A DNA stretch of 64,000 nt from Oegoconia quadripuncta (lineage: Eukaryota > Arthropoda > Insecta > Lepidoptera > Autostichidae), in contig OX438741.1 of NCBI GenBank assembly GCA_949316235.1, positions 11,285,124 to 11,349,123 on the forward strand, given 5' to 3'. The notes below the pieces were generated by a model that was not told where the DNA came from, searched no databases, and worked only from the letters and a program-made list of their open reading frames with translations. A program made the translations under genes and the position numbers. Below, piece by piece: positions 23,220 through 34,964 of the stretch; the first letter of the stretch is position 1, and each line of letters opens with the position of its first letter.

Positions 23220-23925
23220 AAGTGATGTGTTACAAATTCACCCAACTTGGCGGCAGTTGCCACCTACTTCGCCTCCCTTTGTTTAAACCCCGTGGCACCC
23301 TTCACAGATTTGAGGCCCTGACGCGTCCTCGCAGATGGATTTGCCTGTCTTGCGCCTACCTACTGAGTGAAATATTTCTCTCCCGTGACTCTATTGTGTA
23401 TAATATTGTTAATTTCATTTCATGCCTCAATGTAATCGTCATTGTGCATTGATGACAGGTCGCGTCCGGCCCGGTAAATCAATGCCGTTTATGTACACAA
23501 GTCATCGCTTATGTGCTTATGTACTCCGGGTATATAACTGTTTGTGTGGTAGTGGATATGCGTGTACGTAGATAATCTCGTCATAGCTCGCACCCGTTAT
23601 GGTATTACTGTGTGTGGGCGGGAGGGTCGGTGTGGGGGGGTAGGGGGATCAGGCCCGCGAGTGCCGGAGGGGGGCGCTGTCCGCTTTAAAAATACTGGGG
23701 CGCAAGCAGCGAGGAAAACTACCGCGCCAGCAGAATGCTAAAGGAAGCCGTTTATTTTGAAAGACTGAGAAGACTTCGAGCCCGCCTCTGCCATGGTCGA
23801 GACGGGCGGAAAGTTCTAAAAATGGCGAACAAAAAAGCATAGCTCTGTAGCTATTAGCGAACGATTGCGAAAATGTTTTTTGGTCGGAACGGCGGAGAGT
23901 ACGAGAGTGAACGTTCAACGCTTAT
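23220..23925. promoter_or_regulatory. longest GC-rich noncoding island
   Basis: Contains 'acttggcggcagttgccacc', a G-rich tract 'gtgggcgggagggtcggtgt' + 'gggggggtaggggg', and 'gcgaggaaaactaccgcgcc'. Open frames on the minus strand (to 90 codons) show no familiar protein and no splice support. A promoter or 5' UTR exon is the likeliest reading. Confidence 0.33.
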
Positions 23926-23971
23926 TGACTTACTTCTGTAACATTAACTTTGGATTTTTGTTATTTACAAT

Positions 23972-23972
23972 G

Positions 23973-24013
<41 letters not shown>

Positions 24014-24014
24014 C
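23972..24014. repeat. (GATA)n microsatellite
   Basis: About ten uninterrupted 'gata' units, followed by 'tcgtttatttgtatctta', which looks like the reversed end of a LINE tail; so the array probably grew from a retroposon tail. Confidence 0.95.
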
Positions 24015-24444
24015 GTTTATTTGTATCTTAAGTCACACACATGCCAAAAGTATTTATGACACTTCAAACAAAACCCTATACATAAAAATTAATTAATGAT
24101 TACGGTAATCATAATCAATAAATATTCGTTAATATTCAATAATCATAATTTAAATTCAGAATTGACACTTTAAAAGTTAGACTTCACTCACTCTTGGCTT
24201 ACTTAATACCGCAAAATATGCTTCGAGTGCTTATGCTTAGAACCGCATTAATCCAAGAATTTTCACTGAGAAAGACTTAATCAATATTTATGTGAGTGAG
24301 GACATAGCTGCCAATCAATGTACCTGATTCTTCTATAACTTGGAGAAGTGGTCAACAAAATCAACCAAGTAATTCAAACTCAGTCAATACACGTAATTTC
24401 AAGTGCTTGCAATATGTAAGGAATCAACGACAATAAGGTTGTGA

Positions 24445-24665
24445 CGTTGCTTATTATCGAATATCGATAATTATGTAGGCGCGTTCGAAAAATCGTTCGA
24501 AATTTGAATGTATTTTGTTCGTATTTTCATAATTGGGCGCGGGCGTGTGGCGCGGGGTGGCGCCATGGGCGTCATTGCACCCCTCCGCGTGGGTATTTAA
24601 TGATTATACGCTGACTGCCACCTGATTGCTGGTACGTTGGGCTGTCGATGATTGCTTGTTATCGA
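24445..24665. promoter_or_regulatory. GC-rich block with 'atatcgataat' site
   Basis: 'cgaatatcgataattatg' includes a DRE-like TATCGATA core, followed by 'gggcgcgggcgtgtggcgcg' and 'gggtggcgccatgggcgtca'. Insect DREF sites often mark promoters. Circumstantial. Confidence 0.3.
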
Positions 24666-24682
24666 TGAATATTGTAGGATTA

Positions 24683-24850
24683 TACCGGATGAGTTTTTTT
24701 TACCGTAAGGAAGAAATAGGCATATTAGGTAGGTGAAATAGAAGGTATTGGCATAGGTAGTTAATTATTTTTTTAAAACGCTCGCGGCGGCCGCTTATTG
24801 ATATGCGACTGGGCTTTTTGGCGGGATCTCGGCGAGTGAAGGTGCAATTT
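24683..24850. mobile_element. M2 MITE, left part
   Basis: Starts 'ataccggatgagtttttttt', then 'taccgtaaggaagaaatagg' and 'ggtgaaatagaaggtattgg', as in the left arm at 57225. The right end is not present; the sequence passes into an unrelated repeat at about 24853. Confidence 0.8.
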
Positions 24851-24852
24851 TC

Positions 24853-25153
24853 TTTATAATTCTTATAATTTGTGCATTCTCCTTTTTGAAGCTTAATAAT
24901 GGCAGAATATTGTGCAGCAAAAGTTAGTGATGGTGTACAAATAAAGGGAAGTGTAAATTAAAGTGCGTAATGGAGCTTTCGGGTTCCCACAAGAAGCAGC
25001 CAAAATCTTTTGTAAAGCATTCTGCCACTTTACTGAAGAATTACTTGACCGTGACTAGACTCTGAATACGCCAAGTATACGACGAATTACTTGTTTTGAC
25101 TGAGACTAACTTATAAACTGAATAAATAAGAGAAATAAGACATGGCTGTATAT
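24853..25153 (+). repeat. dispersed repeat D2
   Basis: Matches 5353-5648 in inverted orientation 19.5 kb away ('cataatggcagaatattgtg'-like start, 'ttttgtaaagcattctgcca', 'gacatggctgtata' end). It joins the truncated M2 copy on its left. Confidence 0.85.
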
Positions 25154-25174
25154 TGTTCATGTTAGTTCAGTGTA

Positions 25175-25362
25175 TCATACTTATCTATTGTTCAATTATA
25201 TTTTAGTATGATTTACCTAATTAATTTAGGATGATTCTGGGTAATGTTAGTAACTTTCCAACCACTTAGAGATAAACTCACCTTTGTACATTCTTACTTT
25301 CTTACGTTTTGTACCTCTATATTTTTATTATTTTCTGTGTAATAAAGAATAAGACAAAGAGA
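25175..25362 (+). mobile_element. LINE 3' UTR tail, diverged
   Basis: 'gagataaactcacctttgta' and 'tgtgtaataaagaataagac' parallel the 10.1 kb tail. Directly after the D2 repeat. Confidence 0.6.
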
Positions 25363-26089
25363 TAGTTTGCCTACTTACAATGAGTGCTGGCTACGCATCT
25401 TACGTTAATTTACTGGAAAGCCAAAACCTTCTAAGTGTTTTAGTGAAGCCCAATGATTACTTACGAAGAGACAATACATCGATACTCGATATTACGAAAC
25501 GTTGTCACAGCGTAATCGCTCGCGGGGTGGCAAGCACTACACGGGTAACACCGCGAGGGGGTTGAACCGCGGGCAGGGGGGGTACAGTACATAGCTCATG
25601 TATCAGTACATAGTACATAGCCGGGATCCCGAAATTTTGCAGTTATTCTCTATCGAAAACTAGGTTATTTCGCGATTTTATACCCGGCGGTCAGAACTGT
25701 TTGAGCGTTTCAGATTAATTTTGCCATAATATTTTGTTAAATTTCCTGTTCATACACGTTATAAATTTGTTCGGAAACTGTTAACATCTGCAGTTGAAAT
25801 TAGTGTTATATGCTACTACTGCAAAATGCTCATAATTGACTGACATTGAGTGCATAACTTGTGGGAAAATAAGGTCTTCACGTTTGCTCAATCTTGTTGG
25901 GTAGTCAACAAAACCCTTATAGTTCGCCATGGCCTTCTGTCTGCGTCTTATCTCAGCTACTAGAAAATTGCAATTGGCATAGGTATGCATATTAATAACG
26001 CCGACAAACAAGTAAATATATTCTTGAATAAAATTTCTTTTTGTCCGTCCGTCTATAATTCTATTTGTCACAGCTTCAGTCAGCTTATT

Positions 26090-26345
26090 TATATACAACT
26101 CTTATTGTCAAGTTCGACCAACCGGTCTCTTCCTGTGAATGTCGACTATGGGACTTTGCACCAAAAAAAATATCTATAGATTTGCACGTTTTAATGACGA
26201 TGTGCTTCACCACCTGTCACGTATGTATTACTGTGTTTTTCGAACGGTGTGCCGTGGATTTTATTTCAAGCATAAAACTTTTGTGGATATCTCTGACGAT
26301 CCCATTTGGGATAAAGGTGACGTTATGTACATACATACATATAAC
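26090..26345 (+). mobile_element. LINE tail fragment
   Basis: 'gacgatgtgcttcaccacct', 'gtgccgtggattttatttca' and 'cgatcccatttgggataaag' + 'gtgacgttatgta'. A related but diverged piece lies at 21600-21725 with the last string at 22125-22165. Confidence 0.7.
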
Positions 26346-26586
26346 AATTGTTTGATTAATGATTTGTTCGTTTAGCTAATATACTCGAGCAGGTAGGTAG
26401 GTACCTATACTCTATGATGTTACTGTGATCACGTTCCAATCACAGGTATTTAACGTTGTCAAGCAGACGAACGCTCTACATAAATGTTATTGAACTCTAG
26501 TACTCTACTCGATAAATCAGCTTATTTTGTGCAACAGTTCTTTTCATGTCAACAAATTTCTAGTCTATCAGTGAAAAAGTGCAATA

Positions 26587-27180
26587 CAGGGTGAAATTTA
26601 ATTCGTGGAATTCCTGTTTACTGGGAACGCCACTCCTGATTATGAACAACTTTCCCCGACGAACCATAGCCGAATTCGATCAAAAAAAATTCGTTTTTTT
26701 TTTTTTTTTTTTTTATATTTCGGACACTTACACCAATCATCTAGTCCTAAACTAAGCAAAGCTTGTCTATGGATACTAGATAACAGATAAACATACATAA
26801 ATATTTATATAAACATCCATGACTCTGGAATAAATGTTCATATTCATCACACAAACATTTACCCGTCGCGGGATTCGAACCAGCAACCGTTGGTTTCGCT
26901 GACAGGGTCACTATCAACTACACCAATCGGTCGTCATTTTACCCATACAAAGCAATTTATTCTGAAACCACCTGGATTTGGCTATGGTTCCTATTAGAAA
27001 ATTGTTCGTAATCAGGATTGGAGTCACCGGCCGAAAATTGTTGGACTTCCATACTAAAGGTGGTTTCAGAATAGTTTACTGTTTATGAGTAAACGAAAAT
27101 TTTTTGAGCGAATTCGACTATGGTGCCTTAAGGAAAGTAGTTCGTAATCAAGAGTGGCGTGACCAGTTAAACATCAGTCA
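26587..27180. mobile_element. M1 foldback MITE split by a SINE
   Basis: Left end 'cagggtgaaatttaattcg' and arm to 26694, then SINE A (26695-26936), then the rest of the element to about 27180, where the right end is decayed ('gaccagttaaacatcag'). The inner arm pieces 'ttcgtaatcaggattgga' and 'ttcgtaatcaagagtggc' support it. Confidence 0.88.
26695..26936 (-). mobile_element. SINE A copy nested in an M1 foldback element
   Basis: Begins (on + coordinates) with about 19 T and runs to 'ctacaccaatcggtcgtc'. The M1 element is continuous on both sides ('cgaattcgatcaaa' before, 'acccatacaaagca' after), so the SINE went into an existing M1 copy. Confidence 0.9.
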
Positions 27181-27276
27181 CATACATATTTTTTTTAACA
27201 CCCAACACAAAGGGAAGTTATCATTGTGATGCCTAAGTCTGTGTTTGTGTTTCTGCCGGTGGCATAATAGCGACAA

Positions 27277-27606
27277 TGGTGTCGATTCGGATGTACACCA
27301 TTCCGGCGTCAGTCTTTCCTGAATCCTACAACCTTGGGATCTTTAAGAGCAGGGTGAATAGGCATCTACTGAGATCGCGTGCTACATCTTGGGCCACATC
27401 GTCACTTCCCATCAGGTGAGATTGTGGTCAAATGCGTATCCAGTTAATATTAATAATAAAAAAAAAACACCAACTAAACTATACTAAACTAAAACCAGTT
27501 TTAAAGTAGTACTGGGCTCTTTCTTCCTAGAACAGGAAGATGCGGCGGCACCACTCCAAAACTGGTTTTAGTTTAGTTTAGTTGGTGTACATCCGAATCG
27601 ACACCA
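27277..27606. mobile_element. M7 foldback MITE with LINE fragment inside
   Basis: Both ends carry the 24-base 'tggtgtcgattcggatgtac...' inverted repeat, and inner arms 'ctaaactaaaaccagtttta' / 'aaactggttttagtttag' form a long hairpin. A LINE fragment (27301-27466) interrupts the left arm right after the terminal repeat. Second copy at 63342. Confidence 0.9.
27301..27466 (+). mobile_element. 5'-truncated LINE inserted in M7, with 6-bp target duplication
   Basis: Encodes the reverse transcriptase C-terminus [20 protein letters not shown], then a short tail and A10. 'acacca' stands at 27295-27300 and 27467-27472; the 63.3 kb M7 copy shows the undisrupted site once. Confidence 0.92.
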
Positions 27607-28155
27607 AAATCGGTTTATTATTTTGTAGAACTGGTGTTTGCGAGAAGGTTTGAAGGAAGCCATGTTTGATGGAAATCGGTTCAGCCGTTTCAAGAAAACA
27701 AAAATGACTATAATGTAATGATAGTTAAACTACGAAAGTGCAATAGGGGGCTTATTCCATGGAGGGGTTTCTTTCACATTAGTGAACTAATCCAAATACA
27801 ACATTAAGAAATACTGATAGGTCTACAAAAATATTTATAGGAAAAACATACAAAATTAAGTGTAACTTTGTATTTGACATTTGGTTCGACACAAACTTGG
27901 CCAGTTTTTTATTGCCAGAAGCTACACGGCGCTTTTTACATTAGTAAATTACTCCTACATGTCCGTATACTTACCTGTATACATATGCTAAGCCAGAATT
28001 ATACAAGGATTGACCTTTGACGACTGCATTAGCATATGTGTACGCACTGCTGCACCTTATCTGTCGCTGGGGTCTAATTAATTACCCACTAAATTGCTAC
28101 TAAGCACAATGGCAGTAGTGTCGATAAGTGTGTAGAGGCCCTACAATATATTCTA

Positions 28156-28274
28156 TACTAGTTGTTGCCCGTGACTTTAGCAGGTTCAGCAAAAATAACC
28201 AAATTTCCTCCAATTTAGGCGTGAAGAGGTGACAAACACACGCACAAACTTTCGGATTTTTAATATTAGTGTGA
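28156..28274 (+). mobile_element. Lep1/Helitron-like short copy
   Basis: 'tactagttgttgcccgtgac' to 'aactttcggatttttaatat' + 'tagtgtgatg'. Internal part deleted. Confidence 0.6.
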
Positions 28275-28599
28275 TGACATACTGTAGTTCATGAAAGTTT
28301 CTTAAGGAAAGGGCCTAAGACGACCAGTCTTCCCAGCTTGGGGCTTTTGGCCCCAAATTAAGGGCGTCAATATGCATATTGGGCTATGAAATATTACTTC
28401 ACGCCACCAAATCAGTCTGACTAGAATGAGAAAATATTTGATTTCTAATAAAAAAATATAACTAATAAGCCAAGTAATATTCTATTATAGCGCATTAACC
28501 CATTTACTCTAATTAAAATTTTTGTTTTTTTTTTAATTATACGTCTGAATAGGTACGGGAATTTTTATGGAGCTTATAATTATTGGATTTAAGGCTATT

Positions 28600-28815
28600 T
28601 AAAGGTATTTAATTCCGATGCAAGAAAATGGTGTTATAAGTTTGTCGGCTATGTGTATGTATATGTGTCTGTCTGTGGCACCGTAGCTTTTAAACGAGTA
28701 AACCGATTTGGTTGATTTTTTTAAATTTGAAAGCAGGATTTCTAGCAGGTTGCTCTTAACCATGTTTGAAAAAAATCGGGTAAGCCGTTTGGAAGATTTA
28801 TAGCTTTTAACATAT
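28600..28815 (+). repeat. dispersed repeat D5
   Basis: 'tgtgtctgtctgtggcaccg', 'acgagtaaaccgatttggtt' and 'aaaaatcgggtaagccgttt'; parallels at 40855-40990 and 27630-27705. A common LINE-tail-like string. Confidence 0.65.
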
Positions 28816-30404
28816 TTAGTTTCGTCTATCTGGACGATTTTTCGGGGGTTATCTAAATTTACAATTTATTAGGGGTATTTTTTGAATAGTTGGCAACCCT
28901 GGGGCTTCCGTACAAACTTGTATGTAGATAGTGCGATAGAATCGAGTCGCGACATGAAAGTTTTTAATCGCAATTTTTTTTTTATAATTTGAAAGTAGTA
29001 ATTATCGATTTTTAGCCATTAAAATATGCGACACCTTGTAATGAACACGCCTCTTTTTGAGTCCAGAGTTAAGTATAAGCTTAACTTAAGTATTAGTGAT
29101 GGGGTACTACTCGGTATCTCCGAATTCCGAACCCCATAATTCAATTTAAATATATATCAGGGTAAGAAAATAAATTTCGACTCCTGTTTCATGTATGTAT
29201 TGAGAAATTATTAAATTTCTAATTCAATATTCGCTCTTTGGTCAACATTCTACACAAAATATCCAAATGTCAGATCTGTAGCTCTTACAAACGGACGGAC
29301 AGACGACAGACAGCAGAGTGACAGCAATAGGCTCCGTTTCGCCCTTTGTGTACGCAATCCTAATAAAACAATAATTGTTATTTATTTATATTTTTTTTTA
29401 TTAATCACACCAATACAAAATTAAATGTATTACAGGAATTATGTATTTAATTTATAATACTCGTTGATTAACGAAAATTGTTAAACTTATGAAAACTATT
29501 ATTATTAAAATTATTAAAAACTTATGAAGCTAGCTTAAAACTCGTTTTGTTGTAAGGTTAATTTTAAACTTTAATAAAATTATGTCATTTATCGTTGTTT
29601 ATATTAAATACAACCAAGACGATATTGGAGAGCAAACGCCTACTCTAACACAGTGAAATATAAGTACAGTTGGCAGAACATCATTGTTAAAGTGCTAATT
29701 TAAATGAATAATAAAGTGATTTTGCTACGTTATAATTAAATATGATTTTTATTTATATAATGATTTTTATTAATTATTATTGATTCTAACAGACTGGCTG
29801 TATACGTCGCGTGTGTACTAGGCGTACATAACGCAGCGAAGGGTCAACGGATATTTAGTGTCCGCATAGCAGATGCGGTCCTTGGCCACCGCCCTCAAGA
29901 CGGTCGATATTAGGCCTTGCTTGTCACCCCACCTAACTCCTCCTTATGTGCACCTGGTAACTAGTTAGATATTTCGTGCACTTGTAGATATACTTGTGTA
30001 TGGAGGCTTAACATAACATTTGCGGTAAGCGCTTAGTCAAGAACAAATTAATTGATTGAAACGTGCATACAAACTGAGTGTAAAGGGAAAATAATGTATG
30101 TCAATCAATAATATAACACGCGTACAATAAACAAACGAACACAGCTAAAAAAATTAAATTTGGTTCAGCGCATCACTTTCTTCATAGGTAATTATTTGAA
30201 AAGTAAACCTCGCAGAGACTATATATTATCATTAAATACAAAGCCCACGATTCCATCAAAAGGCTTAAAACGATCGCACGAACAGCTTCGATAATAAAAA
30301 GCTATAGCTGTTTCTTTTTTATTTAAATGAAGCTGTTATTTGCAATGCTTTGGACCTACATAATCAATTCTATGGATGTAGGTACTAATAAATTAGGACC
30401 TTCA

Positions 30405-30605
30405 TCATCTCAGCCCATAAACATCCCACTGCAGCGATATAGGCCTTCCCTCGTATAATGAGGGAGTATGGACCATAGTCCACCCCGCTGCTGGCCCAAC
30501 GCAGCCAACCCGCATTGGGCCAACTTCACATGCCTTAGAATTTTTATTTCTCAGGCATGCAAGTTTCCTCATGATGTTTTCCTTCACCGTTTAAGAGCAG
30601 TCGGA
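30405..30605 (+). mobile_element. LINE 3' end fragment
   Basis: Contains 'taggccttccctcgtataat', 'gaccatagtccaccccgctg', 'cccgcattgggccaacttc' and 'catgatgttttccttcaccg', a string common in lepidopteran LINE tails. Related pieces occur at 6540-6625 and (opposite strand) 44175-44310. Confidence 0.75.
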
Positions 30606-30699
30606 TAAATGCACATGAGTAATTAAATTAAATTTAGTTTTTAAATTGGTATGTTGAATACTTTTTGGTTTTATCAACTATTACATTTCGGTGAATTGG

Positions 30700-30930
30700 A
30701 AATACATGAATCAATTCTGGACTACCAGACGCGGGGCGGGCTTCCATCCGTTGTAACGTTTCGCTTCTTAGTTCATAATGCAGTGTGATAAGGTTTGGAA
30801 CTCCCTACCGCGGCGTCTGTGTTCCCCGGATATTACCTGAGATTTTCAAGTCTGTGAGTGGCATTTACTGGAATCGTGTCCTTCGTCAACATTATCACTT
30901 TTCGCCAGGTGAAATTGCAATCAAACGTAT
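30700..30930 (+). mobile_element. LINE 3' remnant (WNSLP family)
   Basis: Reads FASQFIMQ-type sequence, then VWNSLPRRLCSPD and a degenerate cognate of [14 protein letters not shown], ending 'tttcgccaggtgaaattgc'. Same family as 27301, 33949 and 59861 but more decayed. Confidence 0.7.
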
Positions 30931-31250
30931 CAGTGCTTCATAAAAAACTTGCATACTTTTTATTTTCTGCAAGGTGCGTTGATCAGGTGATGATGAAAAT
31001 TATTTAGTAGATATCTTAAGATATTATTAAAGAAGACGCAAGGTAAAAAAATAAATAAAAGCGAAGTTATAAAAACACGATTACGGTATTTTTTACTGCA
31101 CAATGGTTCTTATAAAAATGAAAAACAAGGAAGAAAAATTGAATCGATTTAGTGATTTTTTTGTGAACTTTACATGAGCACTGCCGCGCGCTTTGATCAA
31201 GTCACAATTGATGTTTTCAGGTAATTATGTTTTCGCGACCTCCGACTCCG

Positions 31251-31593
31251 GCCTAAATCAATTATTAATGAAATAGGTTATTATTTCGCCTTTTTTATAT
31301 ATTTTTAAAATCTTTATTTATATATTTTTTTAGACATATTAATTACCTATTTTTGTTTGAATTTCTTTCGTCGAGACCTATTATTTGATACCCATCTCGA
31401 TGGGGTGCTGGAATTATTTGTTTTCAAGTGTCACAAAATGGCTGCTAGCGTCCGCCATATTGGATTTATAATGAGGTCATAACCCTATGACACTCGCGGG
31501 ACTTGTACGAATCCAAGGACACCTCATTTGTCCAAATCAGCTAAGGCGTTCAGGCTGTACGTTGTTTTGACTTCGCTGTAGTCCGGTAAAAGG
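31251..31593 (+). repeat. dispersed repeat D3
   Basis: 'gcctaaatcaattattaatg', 'atctcgatggggtgctggaa', 'acaaaatggctgctagcgtc', 'cgccatattggatttataat' and 'ctaaggcgttcagg' follow the same order at 52004-52289. Unclassified. Confidence 0.8.
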
Positions 31594-31599
31594 GTCGCC

Positions 31600-33570
31600 A
31601 TAGTAATAACCAATCTCCATTGACCTCATCCATCATATACAAAGAAAACGAAACGAAAGTAAACGTTCCATATGTACGCGCAGATAATACAATAGCATAG
31701 AATAACGATAGAATAAACGCAGTAGGTTATGGTAGTATACGTTGCGTAACTTCAATCAGGGCGTAAATAATGAATGAAATGCAAAAGGCGAATGAATGGG
31801 GTTGATTTGTTTTGATTTGAATGTAACCGGCGATAGGGAGGTGGGGTGGGGTGGTTGAAGAATTGATGAGGTTTTGTATCGGCTGTAAGCGACCACTTGT
31901 TGCTGAGATGTTCGTATGTTTTCGTGTCTACGCTACTGTAAAACGTGGGGGCAGCTAAAATGTTGTCTCCCATTTTCTCCGCCTTATCTTTCTAAGAAAG
32001 ATAGAAACTGTTTATTCGCTACTTCTCTCTTTCTCGCCAATAATTCACAATGGTTCGATTACGGAATTCTATTCGCTATCGAATAGTTTCTTAACGAACT
32101 CGATCCGTGTCCTTCTAATTCGATAAAATGTTTTCGATATAAACGTCAAAATAGTATATACGGATTGAAGTTATTCTATCCACAGTAATTATATATATTT
32201 GCGATTACAACCAGTCTCGTTTTTAGTCTCGAAAATATAGACATATTAAGCCGCCTTTAGAAGTTCGCTGCTCTCTTCAAAGGCCTGTCTCAAGACGCGA
32301 TTTATATCGATTTACATGGGAGAATTCTCCCCCAATGGCCACGCCGACATGCTAGGCAGGCCGGTTAAGGATTCTGACATATTTTTGTGAGCTCATTGGA
32401 TCGAATATATTCTATGTAATTAGTATTAGAGCACAATATACAACACCAAAAAGAATATAGAAATACCCGAAGGAACCCGACTTCATTTTCTTCTATGTGG
32501 CAAATTCACACGTTCAATAATCGCACGGTTGGCGACCCTAGGCTACCAACTGAGTTTTTTTTATGCACAACGGGTTTGCCCTCAAATGGAAGTCAACATC
32601 AAGTGTGATTGAGGTCAACCAGATAGACCAAATAAAACTAAATAATTCAGGAATAGCTTAACTGATTGTCATCAAACATGGAACTTGTCCCCTCGTCTTC
32701 GTTTAGTTAAAAAATTGAGGTCATACTTTTTAATACAATTGGTTTCTTTATCAAGTATTGAATACTTCTTTTGCTTTGGCCCCTGCCCTCTGATTATCGC
32801 TCACTCGAGATTTTAATGTCGACATCCATTGGTTACTAAATAATCTTCGCCTTCATCTTCACTTAACATCAGGTGTTTAATACATACTGCCTTCTAATTG
32901 TTTGGTGCCTATTCTTGTCTTAGAAGATGAGTAAGCATGGATCTTCCTGGCACAGGCATATTTATGCTTAAATGGAGGATCCCACAATATCTTATATGAA
33001 GCAAATAAATTATTTTTTATTTGTATTTTGTAACCTTAGTAACCTATAGTTAGTCAATTTGGCACTGTGTAAATGGAGACAATACTAATGTCTGTCGACA
33101 TTCTCGAACACATGAGAATCAAACCCCTGTTCACACTAACATTCATTAAAACTGTTTCTATTTAAGACAAAAAGAAAATAACATAGACTTGCACGGATGT
33201 CACACTCGCCGGATGAGCTTTTCCGGAAGGATTCGCGGCAACACGCTTATACAATTGAAGGATCGTTTCCATTATAAATGAACACATTTCTAAAGAGAGT
33301 CGTTTTGTTATTAAAGAAATAAAACGTGGCAATTTTGAAAACTTCCGAAAGACTATCCAAATACATCAAACAGCTGTGTTAAAAGATAACCATACCATAA
33401 TAACCTGACCCCACAGAGCATCTCTTATTTTAGTAAAAAAACTCAAAAACTCAAACGTTGTGTAATACACTTATATTTTTGACACGCTTTTATTAGCTTC
33501 ATTTATAACTAACAAATTCTGGAAGTCAACTTTAACCTACTTCTAATTGTCGTATCAAAATGAAACTTGG
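31600..33570. other. unassigned sequence
   Basis: Unique-looking. 31620-32160 has several TTCGAT/ATCGAA words ('ttcgctatcgaatag', 'ttttcgatataaac') and a small hairpin 'tatctttctaagaaagata' near 31987. No exon. Confidence 0.4.
32550..32615 (-). mobile_element. SINE B tail fragment
   Basis: About 60 bases matching the SINE B tail in diverged form ('ttttttttatgcacaacggg', 'gtgtgattgaggtcaa' partly rearranged). Minor remnant. Confidence 0.5.
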
Positions 33571-33572
33571 TA

Positions 33573-33939
33573 TACAAGGTGAATTTGAATTCGTGTATAC
33601 CCATTAACTGGTGACGATTCGATCAAAAAAATTTCTACTACCTAATACCGATACAAAGTAAACAATTCGGAAACCACCTCTATGGAAGTCCTACAATTTT
33701 CGGTTTGTGACTCCACTATTGATTACGAAAAACTTTCCACTAGGAACTAGAGTCGAATTCAGCCGAAAATTGTTGAACTTACATACAAAAAGTGGTTTCA
33801 GAATGGTTTACTTTGCATGGGTGATCGAAATCGAAAATTTTTGATCGAATTCGACTATGTTTCCTTGGGGAAAGTTGTTCGTAATCAGGAATGGAGTCAC
33901 CAGTAAACAGGAATTTCGCTAATTAAATTTCACCCTGTA
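33573..33939. mobile_element. M1 foldback MITE, complete
   Basis: Starts 'tacaaggtgaatttgaattc', ends 'aatttcaccctgta', flanked by TA. Inside are the same inverted arms as at 1023. It is followed by poly(T) and a LINE 3' end (33949). Confidence 0.92.
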
Positions 33940-33948
33940 TTTATGTTG

Positions 33949-34230
33949 TTTTTTTTTTTTTTTTTTTTTTATTAAAAACTGGTTTCGCGTTTGACTACAA
34001 TCTCACCCGATGGAAAGTGACGATGAAGCCGAAGATGTATCACGCGCACCCAGTAAATGCCTATTCACTCTAGACTTGAAGATCCCAAGGTTGTAAGTGT
34101 CGGGAAAAACCGACGCGGGCAGTGAGTTCCATGTCTTAGCAGTCCGCATTATAAATGATGAAGCAAAGCGCTTAGTGCGGATGCTCGGTATGTTGACAAC
34201 ATATGGATGGAAACCCCCCCCGCGCCTGAT
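33949..34230 (-). mobile_element. LINE 3' end (WNSLP family)
   Basis: Poly(T) of about 22 at the low end. Minus-strand frame: [60 protein letters not shown]. The poly(A) side abuts the M1 copy that ends at 33939. Confidence 0.88.
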
Positions 34231-34964
34231 GAAATACTATAATTTAGCATCTTGGTGCTGATTTGACAATGGAGTCAGGACGTGGATGTTGGAGCTCTTC
34301 AGTGGCTACTAATAAATCCCTCGAGTTTGGGCTCAAGTCCAATATATTGCATTTGGTGTCGAGGGTTTGATAATAGAGCCAGGAGGTGGATGGTGAAACT
34401 TGCGTGTTTGTTATATTTTTAAACTATATTATTAGGCACTATTTCGTCAAGGGGTAAAAGTACAAGCCAATGGCAAGATGGTTTAACTGGTCTATAAATC
34501 TTGTAGTTATAGGTAGGTATATAGGTAGTTAGCGCCTTTCCCGACCTTGAGTCCTTGTCTTATTCATGAAAATTAACATAATTTTCAAAAAAATTAGACA
34601 GTGCCATTGAAGTTTTAGCGCTCCCTACAAACATTCATATTTACATGGGTGTGCAAAGCGCGTGTGTACACGGCCTACATAGTACAATTGTTTAGAGTCC
34701 GGAGGGATGCGTCTCAGTGCAGGACTGCCAATTGGTAACACACCCGGACAGGTTTCCAGACAGTTCACAATAGACTGGGGTGTCACATTCTCGGAAGTCT
34801 GAGCAATGTGGAACGGTGTGACTTTGAAATTGATGACGAAATAAAAACAAGCGTTTAATACTCACGAGTAATAACTAAATAACTTATTTTCCAGAATTCA
34901 CGATTACGAAAAAGTGGCCGCTTTTATCAATAATTTTAAATTCACGAAAATAACCGTAATTAAA

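Larger units (their letters stand above)
27610..30404. other. mostly unassigned, scattered repeat debris
   Basis: D5 and Lep1-like pieces apart, 28280-28600 and 28820-30400 show no recognisable element; 29.4-29.8 kb is very AT-rich. 29780-29960 is somewhat GC-richer and unexplained. Confidence 0.4.

Noticed and set aside
23649..23918. 89-codon gene on the minus strand
   Set aside because: Open because of high GC; Arg/Ser/Leu-rich nonsense-like text and no splice support. Recorded as an island instead.
25500..25640. exon with 'ASTTRVTPRGG'
   Set aside because: Short GC-rich patch with 'cagtacatagctcatgtat' duplications after it; no conserved protein or splice frame.
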